This document shows, piece by piece, positions 52,452 to 61,473 of a DNA stretch of 64,000 bases; positions within the stretch are counted from its first letter, which is position 1; every line of letters starts with the position of its first letter. This stretch comes from Actinomycetes bacterium (lineage in GTDB: Bacteria; Actinomycetota; Actinomycetes; Mycobacteriales; Mycobacteriaceae). The DNA lies in the NCBI GenBank assembly GCA_023418505.1, contig JAEZZR010000012.1, positions 124,001 through 188,000 on the forward strand, in the 5' to 3' direction. The position numbers and the translations under genes were made by a program. The notes under the pieces were generated by a model that did not search any database, was not told the DNA's origin, and worked only from the letters and a program-made list of their open reading frames with translations.

Positions 52452-53219
52452 ATGTCTGAAGCATCCAACTCCACCAGCGAAGCACCTGCGATCATCGCGG
52501 ATCAACTGTCCTTGTCCGGCACCGAAGGCTTGGTCTACCGGCCTACTACCTTCGAGATTCCTGCCACCGGCATGTCGGCCATTGTTGGTCGTACTGGCTC
52601 TGGCCGCACTGCGTTAGCGATTACGCTCGCTGGCCGCATGGTTCCCGGCAACGGCTACTTAAACGTGCTGGGCCACGAGGTTTACGGTAGTGAAGAAGAC
52701 GAACAAAGCAGCAGGGAACGTCGTAAAGCACTAAAAAATATCCGTACCCAAGCTGCTATTGCCGGTGTGGAGCAGATCGACCTACTGGATCGTGATCTGC
52801 GCTTGAAGGCGATCCTTACGGAACACCGTGCGTGGTCTGCGCCGTGGTTTAGCTGGCAGCCTGCTGCTGATGAAGAGTACTTCGAGGAAATTGCCCGCCC
52901 GGTTTTCGGCGACGACGAACTTCCGCCGTTGGATGCGTATGTTTCGGAGATTCGCGGCGTCGAAAAGCATATGTTGCGTATTGCTCTGGCGCTGCGCCCA
53001 GTACACAACACCGAAGTGAAACTACTGGTCGTAGACGATATCGAGCAGGTGCACGAACTCAACGACCGCATGCTGCTACTGGAACGATTCGCAGAAATTG
53101 CGCAATCCATCCCGGTGGTTTTGACCGCCGCCAACCCTGTCCCGGAGGAGTTCATTGCCAAGGAACGGCAGATTGACCTCCGCAACGACAAAAACGCCAT
53201 GACTGACGAGGAGGCCTAG
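52452..53219 (+). CDS. Degenerate ABC-type ATPase partnered with YhgE
   Basis: 255 residues with an ABC nucleotide-binding fold but altered core motifs. The Walker A reads GRTGSGRTAL, with Arg52 in place of the invariant Lys, the LSGGQ signature is missing, and Walker B is LLVVDDIEQV. The downstream gene, 4 bp away, encodes a YhgE/Pip membrane protein, so this is probably a dedicated partner. Whether it hydrolyses ATP is open. Confidence 0.8.
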   Translation: MSEASNSTSEAPAIIADQLSLSGTEGLVYRPTTFEIPATGMSAIVGRTGSGRTALAITLAGRMVPGNGYLNVLGHEVYGSEEDEQSSRERRKALKNIRTQAAIAGVEQIDLLDRDLRLKAILTEHRAWSAPWFSWQPAADEEYFEEIARPVFGDDELPPLDAYVSEIRGVEKHMLRIALALRPVHNTEVKLLVVDDIEQVHELNDRMLLLERFAEIAQSIPVVLTAANPVPEEFIAKERQIDLRNDKNAMTDEEA

Positions 53220-53223
53220 AGCG

Positions 53224-55431
53224 ATGATTGCAGGCTTAAAAGTTGGCTCTGAATTAAAGCGCTACCACCGCTCCAAGATGACGCGGATCGCTATCTTCGC
53301 GATCAGTATCCTGCCGATCTTGTACTCCACGGTGTACCTCTGGAGCTTCTGGAATCCGTTTGGCAACGTCAACTCGCTGCCCGTGGCTCTGGTTAATGAC
53401 GACCGCGGTACCGAGATCGACGGCCAGCGCCTCGACGCCGGCGACCAGGTGGTACAGGGGTTGCTGGATGATAAGTCTCTGAACTGGCAGGAAGTTTCTA
53501 ACCAGGAGGCTATCGACGGCGTGCGTAAGGGCGAGTACTACTTCGCTTTGCGCTTGCCAGCGGACTTCAGTGAGGCGGTGGCGTCTCCTGCCAATGCTCC
53601 GGGCTCTCCTGGTGCGGCGGAAACGAACCCGGCGCCTGCGAAGGCCGTGCTCGAGGCCACCTACAACGACGCCAACGGCTTCCTTTCCACCATGATCGGC
53701 GAAAACGCGATGCGCTTGGTGCTGAACGTGGTTTCGGATCAGATTGGCGAGCAAGCGGTGGACCGGATTCTGGTGGGCATCGTTAACGCCGGTACGCAGC
53801 TGATCCAGGCTGCCGACGGTGCTACCGAGCTCAACGAGGGCATTACTCAGCTTTACGACGGCTCTAATACCCTGGTCGATGGTTTAACTCAGGCCAAGGA
53901 TGGCACGAGCCAGTTGGTGGATGGCACCACGCAGCTGGTAGATGGCACCGATCAGCTGGTGGATGGTACTGGCCAACTCAAGGATGGCTCCTCGCAGCTT
54001 GCGGCTGGTACCGGCCAGCTGCGCACTCAGGTGGACGCAGCCATCGGCACTGCCGAGCGCTTCGCCCCAAGCGTGGAAACCGCGATTGGTTACGCCGATG
54101 ATTTGGAGCGAGCCTTGGATTCCGCTGGCGCTGGTGTGGCTGCCACGGATCAAAGCGTGCAGCGCGTGCGCGAAGGCGCCAATGCGATTACGGATGTGCA
54201 GGCGTTCAAGTCCTCTGAGGTACGCCAGATCGCGGATCTGATTCGCCCGCTTCCAGATCCGGCATCGCAGTTGGCGGTAGCGAAGCTCGACGCACTGGCT
54301 GCGGCTCTGGACACCGAGGTGCTAGGGCCGGCTTCCCAACTCCACGCGGACATCAACCGCCTGGCTGATGCCTCTACGAAGGTAAACACTCAGGTCAACG
54401 ATCCAAACTCCGAGGTGCGTTCCGCGCTGGATCTGGTCACCGATGCCACGGGCAGCTTGGGTGGCCTGCAGGAAAAGGTCACCGAGCTACAAAACGGTGT
54501 GCATCAGCTTGACGACGGCGCGAAGGCTCTCGACGCAGGGCTGACCCGTCTGGCGGATGCTTCCACTCAGCTTAACGACGGTGCACACCAGCTCAATGAC
54601 GGCGCTGTCCAGCTCAACCAGGGTTCAGTGCAGCTGTTGGATGGTTCGAAGCAGCTGAACAGCGGTTTGCTGGAAGCCCGCGACGGTTCGGCGCAATTGG
54701 CCGAAGGTTTGAACGATGGCTTGGAACAGGCTCCAACCTGGGATCCGCAGCAGCGCACGGACGTCGCTAGCGTCATGGGCGGCCCGGTTCAGGTGAACAG
54801 CTACAACGATGCTGGCTCGAATACCTTCGGCGCTGGCCTGGCTCCGTTCTTCTTCGCGCTGTCGCTGTACATCGGTGGCATCATCATCTTCTTCCTGATG
54901 CGCCCAATGCAGCAGCGTGCAGTTGCCGCTGGCATGAGCCCACTGCGCACGGCAATCACCAGCTTCGTACCAACCGGCCTGATCGGCCTGCTGCAGGCAA
55001 CTGCAGTGATTGGTCTGACTCTGCTGGCCACCCCAATGGAGCCAGGCAGTGTGCTGGGTTTATTCGGCTTCGCGTTCTTGGTCTCCATGATGTACATCGC
55101 AATTAACCAGATGTTCATGGCAGTACTAGGTATGGGGCCGGGCCGTGTGGCGGCGATGGCGTTTCTGATTATTCAGATGGTGGCCTCTGGTGGCCTCTAT
55201 CCGGTGGAAACGCAGCCGGAGATTCTGCAGTGGCTGCATCCGTTCATGCCAATGACGTACGCCGTCAACGGTTTCCGCCAGGTGCTCTACGGTGAGTTCG
55301 ACTACCGCATGCCAGTAGCAATCCTCATGGTGCTGGCGTTCTGGATCGGCGCACTGCTAGTTCTGGCGGTCACCGCCAACCGCGACCGCGTGTGGACGAT
55401 GCGTCGCCTGCATCCACCGATCCAGGTGTAG
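53224..55431 (+). CDS. YhgE/Pip-family membrane protein
   Basis: 735 residues. One N-terminal helix (about 18-40), a large extracytoplasmic region with heptad-like repeats, then five to six C-terminal helices, as in YhgE/Pip proteins (phage infection protein/ESX-related). The middle holds two runs of the repeated unit QLVDGT/QLNDGA, at about residues 195-265 and 430-500, giving a long coil. Functions claimed for the family include phage receptor and toxin export; none can be shown here. It follows the degenerate ATPase with a gap of 4 bp. Confidence 0.85.
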   Translation: MIAGLKVGSELKRYHRSKMTRIAIFAISILPILYSTVYLWSFWNPFGNVNSLPVALVNDDRGTEIDGQRLDAGDQVVQGLLDDKSLNWQEVSNQEAIDGVRKGEYYFALRLPADFSEAVASPANAPGSPGAAETNPAPAKAVLEATYNDANGFLSTMIGENAMRLVLNVVSDQIGEQAVDRILVGIVNAGTQLIQAADGATELNEGITQLYDGSNTLVDGLTQAKDGTSQLVDGTTQLVDGTDQLVDGTGQLKDGSSQLAAGTGQLRTQVDAAIGTAERFAPSVETAIGYADDLERALDSAGAGVAATDQSVQRVREGANAITDVQAFKSSEVRQIADLIRPLPDPASQLAVAKLDALAAALDTEVLGPASQLHADINRLADASTKVNTQVNDPNSEVRSALDLVTDATGSLGGLQEKVTELQNGVHQLDDGAKALDAGLTRLADASTQLNDGAHQLNDGAVQLNQGSVQLLDGSKQLNSGLLEARDGSAQLAEGLNDGLEQAPTWDPQQRTDVASVMGGPVQVNSYNDAGSNTFGAGLAPFFFALSLYIGGIIIFFLMRPMQQRAVAAGMSPLRTAITSFVPTGLIGLLQATAVIGLTLLATPMEPGSVLGLFGFAFLVSMMYIAINQMFMAVLGMGPGRVAAMAFLIIQMVASGGLYPVETQPEILQWLHPFMPMTYAVNGFRQVLYGEFDYRMPVAILMVLAFWIGALLVLAVTANRDRVWTMRRLHPPIQV

Positions 55432-55452
55432 TGGCGCGGCGTGGTCGCGTAA

Positions 55453-55458
55453 TACACT
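55453..55458 (+). promoter_or_regulatory. -10 box of a probable leaderless promoter
   Basis: TACACT ends 8 nt before ATG 55467 and no ribosome binding site is present. Confidence 0.45.
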
Positions 55459-55466
55459 TGAACAGT

Positions 55467-56006
55467 ATGAGTGACCACGCCAGCGACATCTCCCCCGCCG
55501 ATTCCGCGCCCACCGAAGCTCCGCGCCACGACGATCGCATTACGATGTTGATCGCTTACGACGGTTCCGCCGAGGCCAAACGCGCACTTTCGTGGGCCGG
55601 CAAGCTGCTTAGCGTGGAAACCGCCTACATCATGACGGCCTGGGAGCCCATCCAGCGCCAAGCTGCTCGCTCTTACGGTGCTACGGCAATGATTCAGCCG
55701 GATTGGGATATGACGGCTTCCGAGCAAGACCCAGCCCTGGCCGAAGCAGCACGCATCTGTCGCGAGGGTGTCGATGTGGCCGAGACAGCCGGTTTAGATG
55801 CCGAGGCCTATCTAGTGGAAAGTGAAACCACGATCTGGTCGGCGATTGTGGATGCCGGGAATCAGCTAGATGTCAGTGTGATTGTTTCTGGTACCCGTGG
55901 CATGTCTGGCCTGCGGGGATTATTATCAACGTCAACGGCTGATGCTGTGGTGAAAAATGCTGGTCGCCCAGTTTTGATTTGCCCGCCACCAGCTGAAACT
56001 CAATAA
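55467..56006 (+). CDS. Universal stress protein (UspA family)
   Basis: 179 residues, single Usp domain with a 25-residue acidic leader. The ATP-binding motif G-x2-G-x9-G/S-S/T appears as GTRGMSGLRGLLSTSTADAV, and the start of the domain is ITMLIAYDGSAEAKRAL. These proteins bind ATP and help in starvation or stress. Independent of the YhgE operon by its own leaderless promoter. A dyad AATAAATCT/AGATTTATT at its 3' end may terminate. Confidence 0.9.
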   Translation: MSDHASDISPADSAPTEAPRHDDRITMLIAYDGSAEAKRALSWAGKLLSVETAYIMTAWEPIQRQAARSYGATAMIQPDWDMTASEQDPALAEAARICREGVDVAETAGLDAEAYLVESETTIWSAIVDAGNQLDVSVIVSGTRGMSGLRGLLSTSTADAVVKNAGRPVLICPPPAETQ

Positions 56007-56089
56007 ATCTTAGATTTATTTTCCAAAAAATTCCCATTGGGACACAAAATGGTCTACAGTCGTCTTCATCCGAAGCTTTAGGGTTATTC

Positions 56090-56107
56090 CATCGTGGCTC
56101 CACGATG
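56090..56107. promoter_or_regulatory. Inverted repeat upstream of the DUF2613 gene
   Basis: CATCGTGG-CT-CCACGATG is a perfect 8-bp dyad 46-64 bp upstream of the DUF2613 start. It could be an operator or an RNA hairpin for the aftD operon. Confidence 0.4.
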
Positions 56108-56153
56108 AGATCCATGTAAAAGCTTCCCCGATTGTTTTCTAAGAGGAGAATCC

Positions 56154-56345
56154 ATGGCACAGCAAACTGATTCCGCGCGTCGCTCGCTCGGCCCAGCTTT
56201 AGCTTCAGCTTTGGTGGGCGCTTTGTTCGGCGGTGCAGCAATCTTCGGAATCGCTCAGGTTGTTTCGCAGGATGAGATTCCTGAGGCACAGGCAGTAACC
56301 GCAGACCAAGCACTATTGGGCAGCGTTGAATACGGAGAGCGCTAA
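56154..56345 (+). CDS. DUF2613 small membrane protein
   Basis: 63 residues with one hydrophobic helix (about 13-37: LGPALASALVGALFGGAAIFGIAQV) and a polar C-terminus. DUF2613 proteins precede the aftD gene in Mycobacterium and Corynebacterium, where a small secreted or membrane protein is found in the same slot. The ribosome binding site AGAGGAG precedes ATG 56154. The last 20 bp overlap the aftD start, so translation is coupled; it may assist AftD. Confidence 0.85.
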   Translation: MAQQTDSARRSLGPALASALVGALFGGAAIFGIAQVVSQDEIPEAQAVTADQALLGSVEYGER

Positions 56346-59300
56346 AACTCCTACTCGGCAGCTTGCCCCTTGGTGGGCACTGCTCACCGTATTAGCTTTC
56401 ATCCAGTCCCCAGGACAGATGGTTGCTGATACCAAGCACAATCTCACCGTGGATCCCGTTGGGTTCCTCGGTGATTCGCTGTCTATGTGGTCTGAAACCA
56501 TGCCACTGGGACAGCTACAAAACCAGGCATACGGCTACTTGTTTCCTCAAGGAGCCTTTTTTGCTGCCTTCCAGCCTTTAGAGGCTGTCTTCGGCCAATC
56601 CCACTGGTGGGTAGTCCAGGCCTTGTGGTGGGCTCTGACGCTATGCGTTGCCTTCACCGGTTTCTATAAGGTCGCAGAGACATTCCGGATCGGCACTTAT
56701 CCGGCGCGCGTGATTGCAGGCCTCCTGTTTGCGCTATCGCCTCGTGTGATCACAACGTTGGGAGCTATTTCTTCGGAAGCCTGGACAGTAGCCATCACAC
56801 CATGGATTCTGCTTCCCATCGCGCGCCTTGCGATGAAGCATGCCGACGCTAGCAACCTTGCCGGCAGAAACCTTGCCAGCAGAAATTTTGCCGGCAACAC
56901 GCCAGCTCCATCGCTGCGCCATAAAGCCCAGCGCCTGGATCTCTTCGTCGCCGTCGGCCTTTCCGGTGTTGCCGTTCTCACTGCTGGTGCCGTCAATGCA
57001 GTCAGTACTGCTGCTGCCTGCATCCCTGCTGCTGCCCTACTACTGGCCTGCGTCGTGCGCACCTGGCGTACCGGCGACCGTGGCTTTTGGCTTACTGCTG
57101 CCTTTAGCTGGCTTGTGTCTTGTGCCGTCGTAAGCATTTGGTGGCTAGTGCCACTGCTGCTACTCGGCGCCTACTCCCCGCCGTTTACGGACTACATCGA
57201 ATCTTCCGGAGTAACCACGCGCTGGCTCGGACTAGGTGAATCGCTGCGAGGAACAACTTCGTGGACTCCGTTTGTCTCCACCGAACGCGTGGGCGGCAAC
57301 GCACTAGTATCCGATCCGATTCTGATCTACGCCACGGTAGCCATCGCAGCTATCGGGCTTCTGGGGCTGGCGATGCGTTCGATGCCGTGGCGTCGCTTCT
57401 TTTGGCTGCTCACGTTACTTGGCGTGGTAGTGCTTTCGGCCTGGACCACTCCATTTGGCAGCTTCGCCGATTTCGGCCGCGACCTGCTTGATGGCGCACT
57501 CGCGCCCCTACGCAATATCCACAAATTCGATGCTGTTTTGCGTCTGCCACTTCTGCTTGGATTCGCGCACGCGATTGCCCGGCTGCCCTGGAATTTCCGC
57601 AGCCGCACCGACCGTCAAAGTTGGCTGCATCCCGAAAAGCAACGCACTGCAGTAGCAGCCATGCTGGTGCTGACCGCACTCTTCGCAGCCACATCACCAG
57701 CCTGGTCGGCGCGTCTGGCCCCCGACGGCGCCTTCACCAAAGTTCCCGATTACTGGGCAGAAGCCGCTGATTGGCTAAACGAAAATGCCGAATCTAGCCG
57801 CACCCTGCTGCTGCCTTCCACTCCGTTTGCCGTGCAACAGTGGGGCAACACGCGTGATGAACCGCTACAACCGCTAGCCGACGTGCCGTGGGTGGTCCGC
57901 GACGCCGTACCACTAGTGCCCCCAGAGGCTATCCGTGGCCTGGACGGCATCCGCGACCGTTTCGTTTCCGGCAGAGGCATCGATTCCCTTGCACCAATGC
58001 TGAATAACCAGGGCATCGGCTACGTCCTGGTGCGTTACGACCTCACTCAATCCCACCGCGAAGACCAAGTGCAAGCAGTGGCAAAAACTCTGCACAATTC
58101 ACCTGGGGTTACTCTGGCTGCTGAATTCGTCAGCGATGGCACGGAAGTCTTCTTCACCCGCGAAGGCCAAACCAAGATCGAGATCTACCGCATCGGCGAA
58201 CCCGAAAACCTCCTGGCGCCCCACCTAGTTGACGCCCAAGAGGTGCCGCTAGTCACCGGCGGCCCGGAGGTGCTCACGCGCCTCGACGAAATCGACCACG
58301 ACGCTCCCGTGCGTCTGCTTACCGGCAACGACGCCGGCACCATCACTGACACCCCTGCCCGCCGCGGCCGAAACTACGGCGAAATCAACGGCGCTACCAG
58401 TGGCATTCTGTCGGTTGATGAGGATAGCGGCGTAGCTAACGTCGTTAGCGATTACCCTGTTGCTGGGGTACCTTTGCTCACCACCACGCATGGGGGCAGT
58501 GCGATTGCTGTGTCGTCGTCAGCTTCGGATCCGTACAACGTTGGCGGTGCGCGCACCGAGCACAGCGTGGCAGCGATGCTCGACGGCGACCCCACCACCT
58601 GGTGGGAACCCACCACCGGCACCGGACAGGCTGAATGGGTAGAGATCACCCTCGAGGAGCCTGCCGACGACCTCACCCTCGAGCTCACCGGCGCCCTCGT
58701 GCCCTTCGAGGTGCGCATCCAAGGCGATCGTGGTTCAACGTCGGCGATGGTGATGCCTGGCGATAAGAAGTCGTTGTGGATCCCGGGTGGTCAGACCGAA
58801 ACCGTGCGCATCACCGCCACGCGCGCTCGCCTGGGATTCGCCCTGGCAGAACTGCGGTTGTTGCAGCACGCGAACACCCCCGCCGAGCAGGATCTCACCC
58901 CGATCCGCGTGCCGACGGTGCCCGATTCTTCCCTCTTCGTCGGCCGCTGGTCATTCGGCCAGGAGATTTACGAATCCACCATGGTGCGCCTGTTCCACGT
59001 GCCACGCCCGATGCAGGTACGCGCCGATTCTAATGTGTGCCGTTCCTCGCTCGGCGAGTCCTGGACGTGGCTCGATGGCAGCCCGGATCAGCTGGCTTGC
59101 GGCGAGGAGTTCGAGCTCACCCCCGGTTGGCATCGCCTGCAGTCCAAGGCGCAGTGGGTCTCCGTGACAGACATCAACTACCGACAGCCCGCACGCGCCC
59201 AGCAGAACATCACCACTGTGCTTGACGACGAAATTGCGGCTAGCGACGTTGCCCGCATCCTCTGGCGCCCGATGTCCGTCAATCAGGGGATGGTGGCGCG

Positions 59301-59937
59301 CATTGGTGGTGCAGAGTTGGAGCCGATCACAGTCAATGGGTGGCAGCAAGGGTGGCTGGTGCCAGAAGGTATCGGCGGGGCGCTGACCATCGAGTTTGAA
59401 CCGGCGAGTACCTGGCGTTTCGGCATTATTGCTGGCGGCATTGTGGCGGCAGTGTTTGCGGTGGCAGTGCTTGGTTTGGTGTTGATGCGCCGGCGACTAG
59501 TGGGAGCGCCAAGTAGCAGTATTGGTACTGCTGGAGCTGCGACTGGTGCAGCAGACAGCGCCCGCGACGACGCACAAGCGGAAATCGCAGATAAGAACTC
59601 GGCGCTCTCCTGGCCAATTCTGGCCGCAACGCTACTGGCAGTGGCGTTGGTATCCAGCTGGCCAGGGCTGATTGTTGCTGGTGTGGTGTTTGGCGGACTT
59701 GCAGTGGCGCGCCGGCGCCTGCCGGCCAAGTGGCTGGCAACCACCGCGGAACGCCCTTCCCGCTTGCGCCGAATGGGCTACGCATCCTTGGCAGTGCTGC
59801 TAGTGCTAGCTGCTGGTTTGATGGCCGATCAGCCGTGGCCGAATCCGAATTATGCGGCTGGTAGCTGGACAGTACAGCTGCTCTTTACAGCAGCGTTAGC
59901 GCTGGTGGGATACCTCAACGCTTGGCGGCGGGATTAA
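56326..59937 (+). CDS. aftD: Alpha-(1->3)-arabinofuranosyltransferase AftD
   Basis: GT-C enzyme adding alpha-1,3-branch arabinofuranose to arabinogalactan and lipoarabinomannan. 1203 residues from TTG 56326. The N-terminal 430 residues hold about eleven helices with the conserved acidic loop VADTKHNLTVDPVGFL. The extracytoplasmic C-terminal part (about 600-1060) includes a galactose-binding-like module (GPEVLTRLDEIDH and DGDPTTWWEPTTGTGQAEW). Four more helices close the protein. A short repeat NLAGRNLASRNFAG (about residue 175) is a local DNA tandem repeat. The TTG choice is based on the overlap with DUF2613 and is not fully certain. Confidence 0.92.
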   Translation: MNTESAKTPTRQLAPWWALLTVLAFIQSPGQMVADTKHNLTVDPVGFLGDSLSMWSETMPLGQLQNQAYGYLFPQGAFFAAFQPLEAVFGQSHWWVVQALWWALTLCVAFTGFYKVAETFRIGTYPARVIAGLLFALSPRVITTLGAISSEAWTVAITPWILLPIARLAMKHADASNLAGRNLASRNFAGNTPAPSLRHKAQRLDLFVAVGLSGVAVLTAGAVNAVSTAAACIPAAALLLACVVRTWRTGDRGFWLTAAFSWLVSCAVVSIWWLVPLLLLGAYSPPFTDYIESSGVTTRWLGLGESLRGTTSWTPFVSTERVGGNALVSDPILIYATVAIAAIGLLGLAMRSMPWRRFFWLLTLLGVVVLSAWTTPFGSFADFGRDLLDGALAPLRNIHKFDAVLRLPLLLGFAHAIARLPWNFRSRTDRQSWLHPEKQRTAVAAMLVLTALFAATSPAWSARLAPDGAFTKVPDYWAEAADWLNENAESSRTLLLPSTPFAVQQWGNTRDEPLQPLADVPWVVRDAVPLVPPEAIRGLDGIRDRFVSGRGIDSLAPMLNNQGIGYVLVRYDLTQSHREDQVQAVAKTLHNSPGVTLAAEFVSDGTEVFFTREGQTKIEIYRIGEPENLLAPHLVDAQEVPLVTGGPEVLTRLDEIDHDAPVRLLTGNDAGTITDTPARRGRNYGEINGATSGILSVDEDSGVANVVSDYPVAGVPLLTTTHGGSAIAVSSSASDPYNVGGARTEHSVAAMLDGDPTTWWEPTTGTGQAEWVEITLEEPADDLTLELTGALVPFEVRIQGDRGSTSAMVMPGDKKSLWIPGGQTETVRITATRARLGFALAELRLLQHANTPAEQDLTPIRVPTVPDSSLFVGRWSFGQEIYESTMVRLFHVPRPMQVRADSNVCRSSLGESWTWLDGSPDQLACGEEFELTPGWHRLQSKAQWVSVTDINYRQPARAQQNITTVLDDEIAASDVARILWRPMSVNQGMVARIGGAELEPITVNGWQQGWLVPEGIGGALTIEFEPASTWRFGIIAGGIVAAVFAVAVLGLVLMRRRLVGAPSSSIGTAGAATGAADSARDDAQAEIADKNSALSWPILAATLLAVALVSSWPGLIVAGVVFGGLAVARRRLPAKWLATTAERPSRLRRMGYASLAVLLVLAAGLMADQPWPNPNYAAGSWTVQLLFTAALALVGYLNAWRRD

Positions 59938-59946
59938 GCCTCCCAG

Positions 59947-61143
59947 CTACTTCCGCTCTGAGTTCCGGTACACCCAGTTCTTGGCTAACCATTTACGTGC
60001 TGGCTCTTCCACCAGTGCAAAGGAAGCGGCTGCTGCGGGGATGGAAAGTCCCAGTGTCACTGCGGTCACGGCCAGGATATGGCCGTCGAAAAGCGGAATA
60101 CCCAGCAACGGAAATGCCATCGAAAGCATCGCCATGTGCCACAAGAAAATGCCGTAGGACCAGCGGCCGAGCGCCTGCATGATCGGATGGGTAAGGAAGC
60201 GCGATTCGGGGGCGATTGCCCACGGGCCGATGATGCAGGCACCGAAAACCAGGCCACACCAGAGGCGGCGCAGGAACTCCCAGTTAGTCAGATCGACCAA
60301 GCCTTCGGGGCCAAGTTCGGCCGCCAGGATCAACGCACCAACAGCCAAGCCCAGCCAAAGGATCCGCACCCGGGCAATACGCTGCAGCAAGCTGTACACC
60401 GCGATGCCACGCTCAGTGCGTTTACCGGCCAGGGACTCTAGCTCGGCGAAGATCATGCCGGCAGCAAACCAAGAGAAATAAGCAGCCGGTTGAATGTGTG
60501 GATTGACGCCCTCGGGGTACGGCAATGGCAGCCACACCCAGCTGAAACTAGCAATCGACAGTGCCACGATCACAGAAATACGCAGGCCTTGGCGATCTTC
60601 CGGGCTGATACGGATCATCGCTGCGGCAATGACTGGCATCACCACATAGAAGGCCACTTCTACCGCCAAAGACCACAGGTGCGTAAGCCCACCGTGCAGG
60701 CCGTCGGCCACATAAATCTGGGTAAGTGTGAGGTTTACAAACCACGTCTTTGCGTTCGCATCTGCACCTACCGGCAGGAACAGCAGCACGATCAACACCA
60801 GTACCCAGTAGGCAGGCATAATGCGCGCAATGCGCTTGCGGTAGTAGATACCCCAGGACTGCCGTGTTGGGGTCACGGTCCGATGCGAACGCCACAGCAA
60901 GAAGCCAGACAAAGTGAAGAACACGGCGACGAAGAAATCGAAGCGCCCTAACACACGTTCCCAGAGCGCTCCTACATCGTGGCCGGTTTGGAAGGCCACG
61001 TGGGTGCCAATAATGCCGATAGAGGCAACTGCTCGCAGACCTTCTAGCGAAGGCAAGAACCCAGGGCGAAATGCCGGCCGCTGTGTTGGCGCTTTCACGG
61101 CGGCACGCGCTGGGGGTGTGCGTTGCAGTTGGTGTTTACCCAC
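59947..61143 (-). CDS. Membrane acyltransferase (AT3 family), candidate TmaT
   Basis: 398 residues with ten helices of the acyltransferase-3 family. The hallmark block PSLEGLRAVASIGIIGTHV supplies the catalytic His and the Arg region RKRIARIMPAYWV follows. No SGNH domain is fused. In C. glutamicum an AT3 protein that acetylates trehalose mycolates (TmaT) lies in this mycolate cluster beside aftD, so this is a reasonable orthologue candidate, which is inference from context. It converges with aftD with a gap of 9 bp. Confidence 0.82.
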   Translation of the reverse strand: MGKHQLQRTPPARAAVKAPTQRPAFRPGFLPSLEGLRAVASIGIIGTHVAFQTGHDVGALWERVLGRFDFFVAVFFTLSGFLLWRSHRTVTPTRQSWGIYYRKRIARIMPAYWVLVLIVLLFLPVGADANAKTWFVNLTLTQIYVADGLHGGLTHLWSLAVEVAFYVVMPVIAAAMIRISPEDRQGLRISVIVALSIASFSWVWLPLPYPEGVNPHIQPAAYFSWFAAGMIFAELESLAGKRTERGIAVYSLLQRIARVRILWLGLAVGALILAAELGPEGLVDLTNWEFLRRLWCGLVFGACIIGPWAIAPESRFLTHPIMQALGRWSYGIFLWHMAMLSMAFPLLGIPLFDGHILAVTAVTLGLSIPAAAASFALVEEPARKWLAKNWVYRNSERK

Positions 61144-61473
61144 GGGTTTCAGGCTACCTTCCTGGTGGTCTTCCTGGTGGTGTAGTTCACTCCGAAATCC
61201 TATTAACCTGGCAAATCTAAAAACTTTTTTCAGATTTTATGCTTTTTTGGTTACTATACGAAAAACTTTGGTTTAGACTCTATAAACAATCACCTTCAGT
61301 ACTGTCGCTTTCCGGCCTTGGAGCCGCATAAAGACACCAGGCCAGGGCAGCAATAGCACTGTAGGTGGCTAACCCTTTTTGTTTTACCTGGGGATGTGAC
61401 ACTGTGTTGCGCGATACGCACCGTTGTGCCATACGCACCGGGGAACTCGATAAGTAAAGGACACTTTTCGCCC

